From: Shewanella sp. MTB7
GTDB taxonomy: Bacteria > Pseudomonadota > Gammaproteobacteria > Enterobacterales > Shewanellaceae
Direction of reading: 5' to 3'
Assembly: GCF_027571385.1 (NCBI RefSeq)
Contig: NZ_CP085636.1
Span: 3,533,501 to 3,597,500, forward strand
Length of the DNA: 64,000 bases
Positions 53,517 through 62,390 of the stretch are shown here, piece by piece. How positions within the stretch are numbered: the first letter of the stretch is position 1; every line of letters starts with the position of its first letter. Both the position numbers and the translations under genes were made by a program. A model generated the notes under the pieces. That model made no database searches, was not told the origin of the DNA, and worked only from the letters and a program-made list of their open reading frames with translations.

Positions 53517-54177
53517 GAGGCAATCTATGGTGAGAATAGAAACCTTCTATCAACTCCGAGCTCAGCTCATCTTGAGAGATATCAAGGCACAACTTCCCTT
53601 CTCGTAGACCTATAATACGGTCAAAATGTGTCAAAGCTTGAAATTTATCATGCAACACCATGATCACCGTCGAGTGACGAGCCAATACCAATTCGAGCAG
53701 CTGTTCAGCCATTAAGGGATCGAGGGCCGAAAAGGGTTCATCACCAATAAAGATGGTTTGCCTTTGATATAAAGCTCGTGCTAAGGCAACTCTTTGTCTC
53801 TGACCACCAGAGAGCTCCGCCAACATCTTCGTCATAGGGACCTCAAGCGATAACTCAAGGCATAAAGCTTCGATCTCACCTAAGGGGATCCTAAAAGGTG
53901 TGACTAAATTGACCAAGTTATAGAGCCAGTGATGGCGAGACAGCGCCCCCATATACACATTATGATAGGTACTTAAACCATCAACCAACCCCTGTTTTTG
54001 AGAGCAAAAGGCAGCATTATCTCTGAGTAAAGAGTAGAGGTGAAAAAGTAAAGTCGATTTACCCGCTCCTGATGGACCAATGATCGCCACCTTTTCACCC
54101 TGCTTTATAGATAAAGAAAGCTGACAAATTGCCTGCTTGTCAGCATACTTTAGCGTAAGACTATCAATATTAACCAT
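53509..54177 (-). CDS. PhnC-type ABC transporter ATPase
   Basis: A 222-residue ATP-binding subunit. Walker A GPSGAGKST (about 35-43), signature LSGGQRQRVALARAL and Walker B IFIGDEPFSALDP are intact; the H-loop His is in VIMVLHDKF. It energises the permease encoded just downstream (eight-base overlap) and starts three bases after the binding-protein stop, so the three genes are one operon. Confidence 0.9.
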   Translation of the reverse strand: MVNIDSLTLKYADKQAICQLSLSIKQGEKVAIIGPSGAGKSTLLFHLYSLLRDNAAFCSQKQGLVDGLSTYHNVYMGALSRHHWLYNLVNLVTPFRIPLGEIEALCLELSLEVPMTKMLAELSGGQRQRVALARALYQRQTIFIGDEPFSALDPLMAEQLLELVLARHSTVIMVLHDKFQALTHFDRIIGLREGKLCLDISQDELSSELIEGFYSHHRLPHV

Positions 54178-54180
54178 AGG

Positions 54181-55035
54181 TTAGTCGATGAGTCCTATCG
54201 CTTTAGCCACACTTTCTATGGGCTCATAATCTAGGTTGTTAGCAGGTACAAATGACGTTCTTGCAAAGCTATTAAGTAAGTCGGGATCATCCATATTTAA
54301 CAAGGTTTGAGTTAAACGCTTTTTAAAACCTTCACCAAATATCTCATCCACCCCCGCTCTTACCGTCCACTGATAATCAGGGTAAGCCGGACTCTGCCAG
54401 ATAACCTTCACTTTATCCGTATCAACAGTTCCATTTTTAACCGCTGTCTTCCACACTTTATAATTCACTGCACCGACTTGATATGCACCCGCCTCAACCT
54501 GAGTAATTGTGCGGCTGTGGTCACCTGAAAAACCAATTCGTTTGAAAACACTTTCAGATTTCTTTCCTAAGTTTCTTTCAATAAAAAACTGAGGCATTAA
54601 GCGGCCTGATGTTGATCCTTTTGAACCGAAAGTAAAGGTTAGGCCATTTAAATTTGGAAAGTTATCAGACGGCAAAACTTGCGCCGATTGATGTGCAATA
54701 AAATAGCTTTGAAAGAACTGATCTTCATTGCCTTGAGCTATCGCATCAGACCCCGGAACTAAGCGGCGAGCCTGAACCCCTGATAAGCCACCAAACCATG
54801 CAAGCTGAACTTGATTGTTTCTAAATGCAGTCACCGCCGCAGAATATGATTTAACCGGTACATAGTTAACTTTCACCCCTAACTCTTTTTCAAGATAAAG
54901 AGCGACTTTTTCGAAACGTGTACGAAGTTGACTCTCGTTTTCATCTGGAATAGCAGTGAAAGTGAAAACGGCTGCAAAAGCACTCGATGTAAAAATGCTT
55001 AATGTGATCAGTGCAGCTATTTTAAACAACCCCAT
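54181..55035 (-). CDS. PhnD-type periplasmic binding protein (phosphonate/oxyanion importer)
   Basis: A 284-residue periplasmic protein with a signal peptide (about 1-20, ending SAFA). The family segments NYVPVKSYSAAVTAFRNNQV, QLAWFGGLSGVQARRLVPGS and FTFGSKGSTSGRLMPQFF match PhnD-like proteins; a subset with this GGLSGVQAR signature is often labelled a putative selenate binding protein. No phosphonate lyase or selenate enzyme genes lie nearby, so the ligand is unsettled. AGGA lies eight bases before the ATG at 55035. First gene of the operon, divergent from phoP. Confidence 0.87.
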   Translation of the reverse strand: MGLFKIAALITLSIFTSSAFAAVFTFTAIPDENESQLRTRFEKVALYLEKELGVKVNYVPVKSYSAAVTAFRNNQVQLAWFGGLSGVQARRLVPGSDAIAQGNEDQFFQSYFIAHQSAQVLPSDNFPNLNGLTFTFGSKGSTSGRLMPQFFIERNLGKKSESVFKRIGFSGDHSRTITQVEAGAYQVGAVNYKVWKTAVKNGTVDTDKVKVIWQSPAYPDYQWTVRAGVDEIFGEGFKKRLTQTLLNMDDPDLLNSFARTSFVPANNLDYEPIESVAKAIGLID

Positions 55036-55290
55036 AAAACGATTCCTACCTATCAGCAACAAAATTGCGGCATTTTAACCAATATAAGGTTACATAACTA
55101 GCAGTTTATCTTACATACTCAAGCTAGATCCACATGCAAAATAGCCTCCATAGGATTCCCCTCAATACATAAGTCAGCTCTGGTTAAGTTAACCTCGAGT
55201 AAAATAATCTATCAGATCAATATCCACACAGTTGGCACATCCCTGATATGTGAGTAAACTGAGCAGAAATAATTATAAAGGCATCAAATC
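55036..55290. promoter_or_regulatory. divergent promoter region between the phnD-like gene and phoP
   Basis: A 255-bp shared upstream region. It must hold promoters for both units. I looked for a PhoP box (direct TGTTTA-type repeats) or a Pho box and found none clear enough to report. Confidence 0.4.
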
Positions 55291-55965
55291 ATGAGAATTT
55301 TAGTTGTTGAAGATGACCCTATCCTGTCACATCATCTCAAAGTGCAGTTAAGTGAATTAGGCAATCAACTTCAGGTAGCATTAACCGCCAAAGAGGGATT
55401 TTATCAGGCAACCAATTACCCCATTGATGTTGCCATCATTGATTTAGGTCTGCCAGACCAAGATGGAATTAGTTTAATTCAAAGCTTACGAGATGAAGGC
55501 TTAAAAGCACCAATATTAATTTTAACCGCACGAGTAAACTGGCAAGATAAAGTAGAAGGTTTAAATGCTGGAGCCGACGACTATTTAGTTAAACCTTTCC
55601 AAAAAGAGGAGCTCGTGGCCAGACTTGATGCATTAGTTAGACGAAGTGCTGGTTTCGTTAAACCCATGATCACCAGTGGCCCGCTTAGTTTAGATCTCGC
55701 AGCAAAACAACTCACCTTGTATGATGAGGTGATGGAAGTCACTGCATTTGAATATCAAATCCTCGAGTATTTAATGCGCCATTGTCATGAAGTCGTGGCT
55801 AAACAGCGACTACTCGATGTTGTTTACGCTGATAAAGAAGGTGATCCTAACACTATAGAGGTGATGGTTTCCCGATTGAGAAAAAAGCTTACCAGTGGCG
55901 GACTCGACAATCCTATCGCCACCATACGCGGTATGGGCTACAAGTTTAACTTACCATGCAGTTAA
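55291..55965 (+). CDS. phoP: PhoP-type response regulator
   Basis: A 224-residue OmpR-family DNA-binding regulator. The receiver has the acidic pair EDD (7-9), phospho-acceptor Asp in IIDLGLPDQDG (about 52) and Lys in YLVKPFQKEEL. The winged-helix C-terminus ends IATIRGMGYKFNL. Similarity to E. coli PhoP is clear along the whole length (VKVQL-like HHLKVQLSELG, LTARVNWQDKVEGLNAGADDY). In enterobacteria PhoP responds to low Mg2+, acid and cationic peptides; here a similar role is inferred. Overlaps phoQ by ten bases. Confidence 0.9.
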   Translation: MRILVVEDDPILSHHLKVQLSELGNQLQVALTAKEGFYQATNYPIDVAIIDLGLPDQDGISLIQSLRDEGLKAPILILTARVNWQDKVEGLNAGADDYLVKPFQKEELVARLDALVRRSAGFVKPMITSGPLSLDLAAKQLTLYDEVMEVTAFEYQILEYLMRHCHEVVAKQRLLDVVYADKEGDPNTIEVMVSRLRKKLTSGGLDNPIATIRGMGYKFNLPCS

Positions 55966-57305
55966 CATTTAGACCCAAGAAGCGTCTGCTTACCCGGATG
56001 TTTCTCACCTCCCTGTCAATTATAGCCTTGGTGGGTTTTGGTCTGGCTTGGATGATCAATATTTTACATGCTCAAAATAGCTATAACGAAGAAACGGCCC
56101 AGCTGATAGCCGAGATCCCTAAAGTCGCTGCGGAGCTTAAAGAACATGATCTTATTCCAGAAACCAGTGAGTGGCTTGATGAAAATAATACCCCCGAACG
56201 CTATGTTATCGCGAGTTGTGATACTGAATTTAAGCAAGTATGGACCTCATCATTAGCCGTCGATAAGGGGTTATTTGATACCTGTGAACGCTTTAACGAA
56301 ATCCGCAACGACTCCCCCCCTTATTACCTCAATCTGGCCGATGATAATGGCTACTTTATCTATCTTTTGGCCGTTGAGATTGCAGGTAATAAATACAACT
56401 TACTCGTGATGAAAGATGCCGCAAACCTTGAAGCCGAAATAGACAAGTTTAGTCGTCTAACCTATATAAGATTAGCCATGGTGTTAGCCTTAGCCCTTGT
56501 GCTGCTAATCAGTGCAGGTTACTGGGGCATGCGTCCACTAGTACACATGAGATCCGAACTTGAAAGTATCAGCAGTGGTAAAACTAAAACACTGTCACAA
56601 GATTATCCTGTTGAGCTTGAAGGTATCACTCAAGCCCTGAATCAACTTTTAGTACAATCTAGTGCTCAACAAGAGAGATATCAAAATGCGATAAATGATC
56701 TTGCCCATAGTTTAAAAACAAGACTTGCCGCTGTACATGCCATCACTGATGATGCCAGCTTAGATAAAGATGGTGCTAGTGAGAAGATTATGGAACAGGT
56801 GAGTCAAATGGATCTTCTGGTTAAATATCAACTAAAACGCGCCATGTTAGGTCGAAAAGGATTAAAACAGGAACACACACTCGTAGCCCCTCTTGTGAAT
56901 AAACTATCTCAGATGCTGTTTAAAGTCTATCGAGATAAGCAGGTGAGATTTGAGGCAAATATTCCAATTGAGCACGTGTTTCCGGGAGACAAAGGTGATC
57001 TGATGGAGCTATGCGGTAACCTGATGGAAAATGCCTTTAAACTCTGTATTAGTCAGGTCAACGTCAGCGCGAGCTACAATGATCATGGAGAGTTTGTACT
57101 TATTGTTGAAGATGATGGTCAAGGTGTCGATGAAAGCATTAAACAAAAGATCATTCAACGTGGAGTCAGAGCTGATACCCAAAAACCTGGACAAGGTATC
57201 GGCCTCGCCGTATGTCATGAGATAGTGACCAGCTATGGCGGTAAACTTGAAATTGAAGATTCAGTGCTTGAAGGTGCAAAGTTCATCATCACAATCCCAA
57301 TCTAA
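55956..57305 (+). CDS. phoQ: PhoQ-type sensor histidine kinase
   Basis: A 449-residue inner-membrane kinase. Two membrane segments (about 15-35 and 172-192) bracket a periplasmic sensor rich in Asp/Glu (LIPETSEWLDENNTPERY), as expected for divalent-cation or peptide sensing. The phospho-His lies in INDLAHSLKTRLAAVHA and the ATPase has GNLMENAFKLC (N box), VEDDGQGVD (G1) and GQGIGLAVCHEIV (G2). Partner of PhoP; the ten-base overlap implies coupled translation. Confidence 0.9.
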   Translation: MQLTFRPKKRLLTRMFLTSLSIIALVGFGLAWMINILHAQNSYNEETAQLIAEIPKVAAELKEHDLIPETSEWLDENNTPERYVIASCDTEFKQVWTSSLAVDKGLFDTCERFNEIRNDSPPYYLNLADDNGYFIYLLAVEIAGNKYNLLVMKDAANLEAEIDKFSRLTYIRLAMVLALALVLLISAGYWGMRPLVHMRSELESISSGKTKTLSQDYPVELEGITQALNQLLVQSSAQQERYQNAINDLAHSLKTRLAAVHAITDDASLDKDGASEKIMEQVSQMDLLVKYQLKRAMLGRKGLKQEHTLVAPLVNKLSQMLFKVYRDKQVRFEANIPIEHVFPGDKGDLMELCGNLMENAFKLCISQVNVSASYNDHGEFVLIVEDDGQGVDESIKQKIIQRGVRADTQKPGQGIGLAVCHEIVTSYGGKLEIEDSVLEGAKFIITIPI

Positions 57306-57321
57306 TTTATAGCTATCCACT

Positions 57322-57356
57322 AAAAAGGCTTTAACCTGCAAAGGTTAAAGCCTTTT
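57322..57356. terminator. bidirectional terminator
   Basis: AAAAAGGCTTTAACC/GGTTAAAGCCTTTTT around TGCAA: 15 perfect pairs, between phoQ and the convergent dioxygenase gene. Confidence 0.9.
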
Positions 57357-57360
57357 TCAC

Positions 57361-58053
57361 TTATATCGGTTGGTATAACTGTTCTGCTCGGTTAAACATC
57401 ACCCAAGAGGTCGCAATATATTTATCGCCACTAAGCGGCGTATTGCCACGATGAGAATGAGTAAAGCCTGCAGGGGCGATCACCATAGTGCCTTTTTTGG
57501 GCTTGAGTTTTCTATCTTGGTAGAAAAACTCGGTCTCCCCTCCTTCCTCTACATCATTCAAATAAAACATATACAGAACAACTCTGTGTAGCGCCTCATT
57601 ATGACCGGCTTGAGGGAATTGCTCTGAATGCCAATGAAGATAACCGCCGAGTGATTGAGGATATTTTTGGACGTTAATAGTACCACTGCGATATAAGTAC
57701 TTAACTAAGGCCTCTGCTCTAGGCTCACCAAGTGTCTGATAGTTATCAGGAGTTAACGTCACCCCAAGCCCTTTTTCGTTTGCCACTTGCACCGAAACGG
57801 CACCAATCAGAGCCATTGAATACTTATTAAAATAATTTGTAGAGTATTTAAGTGTATGAGACAAGAGTTCATTTCTTAAAGGGAGAAGGTCTTCAAAACT
57901 GTCTAAGGTTAGATCACGACTAACCTTCTTAGTTAGATCCACACCATGGCCAGTACGACCATCTGTAACTCCCTGATGTTTTTCAAAGGATTCAATCAAC
58001 TGGTCGCACAGATCAGCAGGAATAGCATCTGGGTAAACTTCAATAAAATCCAT
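57361..58053 (-). CDS. 2-oxoglutarate/Fe(II)-dependent dioxygenase (prolyl-4-hydroxylase-like)
   Basis: A 230-residue soluble oxygenase. The metal triad appears as HWHSEQFP (His and acidic residue) and a distal His in FTHSHRGN, with Arg after it in the 2-oxoglutarate position (RGNTPLSG). The core VVLYMFYLNDVEEGGETEFF and KPKKGTMVIAPAGFTHSHRG fit the P4Hc/2OG-FeII_Oxy_3 group. The ATG at 58053 is followed by MDFIEVYPDAIP, the expected start; a 14-codon extension exists. Substrate unknown. Confidence 0.85.
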   Translation of the reverse strand: MDFIEVYPDAIPADLCDQLIESFEKHQGVTDGRTGHGVDLTKKVSRDLTLDSFEDLLPLRNELLSHTLKYSTNYFNKYSMALIGAVSVQVANEKGLGVTLTPDNYQTLGEPRAEALVKYLYRSGTINVQKYPQSLGGYLHWHSEQFPQAGHNEALHRVVLYMFYLNDVEEGGETEFFYQDRKLKPKKGTMVIAPAGFTHSHRGNTPLSGDKYIATSWVMFNRAEQLYQPI

Positions 58054-58317
58054 TATGAGCTTCTTATATTTCAAAATACCTAGATATGCTTGCACAGAGG
58101 TTAATCAATTGTAAAGTAGATATATAGAGTTAAATTGTTACCGATGTAAATCCACTGTATTTACATTAATCTCAGTATAAGAACCCTGAATATTAAATCG
58201 AAAAATACTAAGCTATTAAACAAATGATTTAATCAGCCCAGTTTTAACATCAATTTCTTGCTCAATAGCGAAATCTTCACTAGCTTAAAGTTATCACTTT
58301 CTATTGATGGAGAGCAT

Positions 58318-58632
58318 ATGACTCAGCTACCAAATTTCGATAGTCTTAAATGGTTGGCGGAAAATAATCCGGAAGAGTTGGCGATTTTGCAAAAGAAAAT
58401 GAGTCAAGAAGCGATCGAACATTGCCCCGAATCTAATAAGGAGCAACTTATTTCAATGCATTTTCATTTGGAACAACTCATGTCCCGCTGCTCGAATCCG
58501 TTTCACCGATGTTACCTTACAATAAGTATCATGAACGATAAATTTATTACCCTCAATGATATAATCAATAACCCAAATGAGTTTAAAAAACAAAATGCCA
58601 AAATTTTAAGCCTGCCCTCAAAAAAACTATAA
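58318..58632 (+). CDS. DUF3135 family protein
   Basis: A 104-residue soluble protein of unknown function. The opening MTQLPNFDSLKWLAENNPEE and the stretch LEQLMSRCSNPFHRCYLTIS match DUF3135, found in Shewanella, Vibrio and related bacteria. GGAG lies five bases before the ATG at 58318; the frame upstream of it is not similar. The stop overlaps the stop of convergent corA by six bases. Confidence 0.8.
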   Translation: MTQLPNFDSLKWLAENNPEELAILQKKMSQEAIEHCPESNKEQLISMHFHLEQLMSRCSNPFHRCYLTISIMNDKFITLNDIINNPNEFKKQNAKILSLPSKKL

Positions 58633-59574
58633 CCATCCCTTCCGTTTAAAGAAGAAATAGGTGCCAGCAGCACTCGCAATCATCATCAGAATGGCCATAG
58701 GGTAACCTAACTGCCACTCCAGCTCTGGCATATTGACAAAATTCATCCCATAAGCACTGGCAATTACTGTTGGCGGAAGAAAAATAACAGCAGCAACCGA
58801 AAATATTTTAATAATCTTATTTTGTTGTAAGCCACTGAAACCCATCGCGGCATCAAGAAGGAAGTTCAACTTGTCGAAAATAAACTGACTGTGAGGCATC
58901 AAAGACTCAATATCTGACAGCATTTCACGTAAGTCTTTAAAGTTCTCATCGGTTAATTGTCCACGATAGTATCGTTGCATATAGCGCAGTGATCTTTGAG
59001 TATCTAACAGACTGAGACGTATTTTTCCGTTTGAGTCTTCTTGTAACGTAATGAGTTTGAATGCCTGATCCAATTTATCATTATCAAAAACTTGGCCACT
59101 GATCCCATCAACAACAGTATAAATATCCTCAATAAGATCAGATAAGTAGTCCACTTTTAACTTAAATAATTCTAAAAATAGCACTTGAGGGGTATTAACC
59201 TCAATACGTCCTAATCTAAGATAGTTACGAAGTAAACGGATCAAGCCTACGTCGTCTTCTCTAATTGTTAACAGAAAATCTTTTCTTAAATTAAAAGAGA
59301 CGTTTACCCCACGAACATCTTGACTGACCCGCTGAGGAAATAAAGAATTTATGTGTAAACCATCATTATTTTGATAAAAACGTGCCGAAGCTTCAATTTC
59401 ATTGATATCCTCTTCATCGGGAACTTCTTCAACAGAATATTTACTTAGCCACTCTCTCTCTTCATCACTAGGCTTGAAAAGATCTAGCCACAATGTTCCA
59501 GGAGGCACTCCATCCTGAATATCTAATTCATTTATACATAATTGTCTGTTGATATAAACATAAGCAGTTATCAT
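58627..59574 (-). CDS. CorA-family magnesium/divalent-metal channel
   Basis: A 315-residue inner-membrane channel. A large soluble N-terminal domain (about 1-250) is followed by two C-terminal membrane segments with the pore signature GMN at 276-278 (AYGMNFVNMPEL) and a basic tail FFKRKGWL. E. coli CorA is 316 residues. AGGAG lies five bases before the ATG at 59574; a longer frame upstream is rejected. Functions as a pentamer in Mg2+ (or Co2+/Ni2+) uptake. Its proximity to phoPQ fits Mg2+ physiology but is not an operon. Confidence 0.92.
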   Translation of the reverse strand: MITAYVYINRQLCINELDIQDGVPPGTLWLDLFKPSDEEREWLSKYSVEEVPDEEDINEIEASARFYQNNDGLHINSLFPQRVSQDVRGVNVSFNLRKDFLLTIREDDVGLIRLLRNYLRLGRIEVNTPQVLFLELFKLKVDYLSDLIEDIYTVVDGISGQVFDNDKLDQAFKLITLQEDSNGKIRLSLLDTQRSLRYMQRYYRGQLTDENFKDLREMLSDIESLMPHSQFIFDKLNFLLDAAMGFSGLQQNKIIKIFSVAAVIFLPPTVIASAYGMNFVNMPELEWQLGYPMAILMMIASAAGTYFFFKRKGWL

Positions 59575-59661
59575 ATGAGCTCCTGAAAAAACACTTAGCC
59601 TAAACACCTTTAGCAAAGCGCAGGGTTAAAGTAACAACATTTTACCTAATAAATGATGATT

Positions 59662-59686
59662 GAACAGAGCAACCTAGGCTCTGTTC
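59662..59686. repeat. hairpin GAACAGAGC/GCTCTGTTC
   Basis: Nine perfect pairs with a seven-base loop, just beyond the stop of the small membrane protein gene at 59691. It is not followed by a T tract on the minus strand, so its role as a terminator is unsure. Confidence 0.45.
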
Positions 59687-59690
59687 TGAA

Positions 59691-60056
59691 TCATTCTTGA
59701 ACTATTGTTGCAATAATGACACGTTCTTGACTCGACAAACGAATATTCAATCCCTCTAACGTTGTGATTTCATGACTTAAAATGTCTTTTTTTCTCACTT
59801 TATAGGACAATGAGCTTTTCTCTAGTGGCGATACAATCGTAACACTTACCACTTGGTTTCCATCTTGCCAATTCCAATACCAATAACCACCACTAGCCAA
59901 CATAGAGATGAGAATGAACCCATAAATCACATACTTGAACATCATCTCTTTACCGAGTCGACTGGCACCTTGAGTTTTTGCACTGGCTGTAGGTTTACGC
60001 AGGTAAAACAGGGCAACTAAGATGACAAGTAGAGTTATAATAATTTTAGTGAGCAC
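59691..60056 (-). CDS. hypothetical membrane protein
   Basis: A 121-residue protein with two membrane segments (about 3-20 and 42-62: KYVIYGFILISMLASGGYWYW) and a short extra-cytoplasmic C-terminus. No family recognised. The start is GTG at 60056, six bases after GGAG; a TTG twelve bases earlier lacks a site. Transcribed toward corA, 117 bp away, possibly in the same unit. Confidence 0.7.
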   Translation of the reverse strand: MLTKIIITLLVILVALFYLRKPTASAKTQGASRLGKEMMFKYVIYGFILISMLASGGYWYWNWQDGNQVVSVTIVSPLEKSSLSYKVRKKDILSHEITTLEGLNIRLSSQERVIIATIVQE

Positions 60057-60295
60057 ATATCTCTCCAAGAGAAAAAAACTAACGAAGATTATAGCTAAAA
60101 CTAACTTATAAAACTGTTATAAATATCTAAACATACTGATGGTTATTGAATTGTAGCTCTCAACGCCTCCCAGACTACACGACGACAATAAGTCACGACT
60201 AAAACTAGCAAACAAAGAAGAGTACATCATTTATTCCGTAAAAGGTGTTATAAAGGCAGATTGAAAAAGTAATATATTCACATTAGGATCTTTCG

Positions 60296-60967
60296 ATGAA
60301 AAACACCTTTCTCACCACCAGTCTTTCAGCTCTAATATCACTCATGATTGTGGCTCCAGCACTTGCAGATGTCAGCTTAACACTGCCAAACTCAGCGGAG
60401 TTATTGTTGGTCAATGGTAAAGAGGCATCGAACCAATCGAAAGTTAATTTTGATAATGGTAACAATCAAATAGTCTTCAAGTACCACACTGCATATAAAA
60501 ACCGAGGACAAGAAAAACGTTTTAACTCTGAAGCAATCATCCTCAGTTTCACAGCAAAGGATGCAGATTACCGCTTATCCTTGCCCACTTTAAAATCCAA
60601 CAACCAAGCCGACAGCTTTAACCAGGCTCCTAAAGTCTTTATCGAAGACAGCGAAGGTAATAAGCTTGATATCGAAACAGATACTTTACGTAAAGAGGGT
60701 ATTCAATTGGGGCGAAACTATGGTCAAGAAATACTCGCCTATAACCAAACCAATGCAGCGGCCGCCATCAAGGCATTAGCTCCCACAAGTATTATTATCT
60801 CGCTGCCTCAAAGCTCAACCCAAGCAGAAAAGGAAGCTATTGTAGAATTGGCACCAGCTTTGAAAGATCAGAAAAACATTAGTACAATGCTTGACTTTTG
60901 GTACAGTCAAGCAGATGAAACCACCAAAAACGAATTCAAAGCAAAGATAAATAAAGCTCGTCAGTAA
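60296..60967 (+). CDS. YccT/DUF2057 (UPF0319) family protein
   Basis: A 223-residue periplasmic protein with a signal peptide (about 1-24, ending ALA). Segments VSLTLPNSAELLLVNGKEAS, NQIVFKYHTAYKNRGQEKRF and STMLDFWYSQADE match the DUF2057 family. The E. coli member YccT (CsgI) has been linked to curli inhibition; whether this one does the same is unknown and no curli genes are in the window. GGATCTTTCG precedes the ATG. Confidence 0.87.
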   Translation: MKNTFLTTSLSALISLMIVAPALADVSLTLPNSAELLLVNGKEASNQSKVNFDNGNNQIVFKYHTAYKNRGQEKRFNSEAIILSFTAKDADYRLSLPTLKSNNQADSFNQAPKVFIEDSEGNKLDIETDTLRKEGIQLGRNYGQEILAYNQTNAAAAIKALAPTSIIISLPQSSTQAEKEAIVELAPALKDQKNISTMLDFWYSQADETTKNEFKAKINKARQ

Positions 60968-61223
60968 TCATAGTGAATTAAATTAAACGAATCGAGTTCA
61001 CCTCTGCTTATATCTATCTCCTCCATTCTCACCAAGGGATTCAAGATTGGATCCCTTGCTTCTAAATTATATTTTCTACTACAAAGTGCAAATAATAACT
61101 GCTTTAGCAAAAGCTTATAGAGTTTCTCTATTTGAGTGATTGAATTAATCAATTATACAAGTAGAATCCGATTCTATAGATTGAACTCATTCCGCTGGGG
61201 AATCTCTTTTATCAGGTTAAGTC

Positions 61224-62267
61224 ATGTCATTAATTCCTTTTTCGTCGATTCAATACAGAGCATCATCGTCTAATCATGCTTGTAAACATCACCTAGACTA
61301 TTCAGCATCACAGTCCATTGCTCAGACGGCGCTAGTGGCAGAAGGCGGCGGTCAAAGGGGAATATTTACTGCAGGCATCTTAGATAGCTGGCTCGAAATG
61401 AACTTTAACCCGTTTGAATTGCTGATTGGCACGTCTGCTGGTGCGCAAAACCTATCAAGCTATATCACCCATCAAGCAGGTTTTGCTCAAGCATCCATTG
61501 CAAATTTGTCACGCAACCCCAAATTTTTTAACCTTGGACGAACCTTAAAAGGACAGAATACCATCGATCTTGATTGGTACTTCAATCAAGTGGAAGTAGG
61601 AAATAGTTCGTTCAAGAGTCCCTTAACACATAGATTAAATACTGAATGCGGCTTTAAACGATTAAAACAGAGACGACTGCTCATTTCGACGACCAATAGC
61701 ACTAATTATCAGGCAAGCTTCTTCAGTCCCAATCAAGAGAATTGGCTCACTCTACTAAAGGCTTCGAGTGCTTTGCCCTATTTATACCGTAAAGGGGTGA
61801 AACTTGATGGTGACTTCCATGTAGATGGTGGGCTCTCAGCACCTCTACCTGTAGAGGAAGCTTATAAACGCGGCGCTCGTAGGATAGTTGTATTGCGAAC
61901 TTTACCAAAAGAGTATTCAGCCCATACCCCATGGGTTAATCGCTTAAAATCATGGATATGCTCATCTAACCAATGCCCAAAAGCTATCGATTATTTTGTT
62001 CATCACGAGCATGCTTACCGAGAGTCGCTAAAATTCATCGAATCGCCACCACTTGGAGTAGAAGTGATCCAGGTATTTCCTGAGCAAGGATTAAAAAGTA
62101 AACTATTGGGAAGTCGAGAATCCGATCTCAATCAAGATTATCAACTAGGTAAGCAAGCTGGTGAAAAATTTGTAGCGCAACATTCTCAGCCACTCTTGAG
62201 TTTTCAGACTAAACCTCTTGAACAAGACAAAAAAACTGACGAAAAGTCTGCTAGACGGTACTGTTGA
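61224..62267 (+). CDS. patatin-like phospholipase (YjjU type)
   Basis: A 347-residue predicted acyl hydrolase. The oxyanion loop ALVAEGGGQRGIFTAGILD, the nucleophile elbow GTSAG (Ser) and the catalytic Asp in HVDGGLSAPLP form the patatin Ser-Asp dyad. Similar in layout to E. coli YjjU. It has no signal peptide, so it should act at the cytoplasmic side on phospholipids. AGGTTAAGTC precedes the ATG. Monocistronic. Confidence 0.88.
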   Translation: MSLIPFSSIQYRASSSNHACKHHLDYSASQSIAQTALVAEGGGQRGIFTAGILDSWLEMNFNPFELLIGTSAGAQNLSSYITHQAGFAQASIANLSRNPKFFNLGRTLKGQNTIDLDWYFNQVEVGNSSFKSPLTHRLNTECGFKRLKQRRLLISTTNSTNYQASFFSPNQENWLTLLKASSALPYLYRKGVKLDGDFHVDGGLSAPLPVEEAYKRGARRIVVLRTLPKEYSAHTPWVNRLKSWICSSNQCPKAIDYFVHHEHAYRESLKFIESPPLGVEVIQVFPEQGLKSKLLGSRESDLNQDYQLGKQAGEKFVAQHSQPLLSFQTKPLEQDKKTDEKSARRYC

Positions 62268-62372
62268 CCGTAAATACACATATTGAGGCTGCAGAGGAAC
62301 GATAATCTACTCAACATAGGGGGTAGGCATGCACGTACTTAGGTGGATACACCAACAAACAACTTAAACACA

Positions 62373-62390
62373 TAATACCAATTACATTAG
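62373..62390. repeat. left terminal inverted repeat of IS630-type element
   Basis: TAATACCAATTACATTAG; the inner ACCAATTACATTAG matches the right end with one mismatch. A TA dinucleotide at 62376-62377 fits the target duplication that IS630 elements make. Confidence 0.7.
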
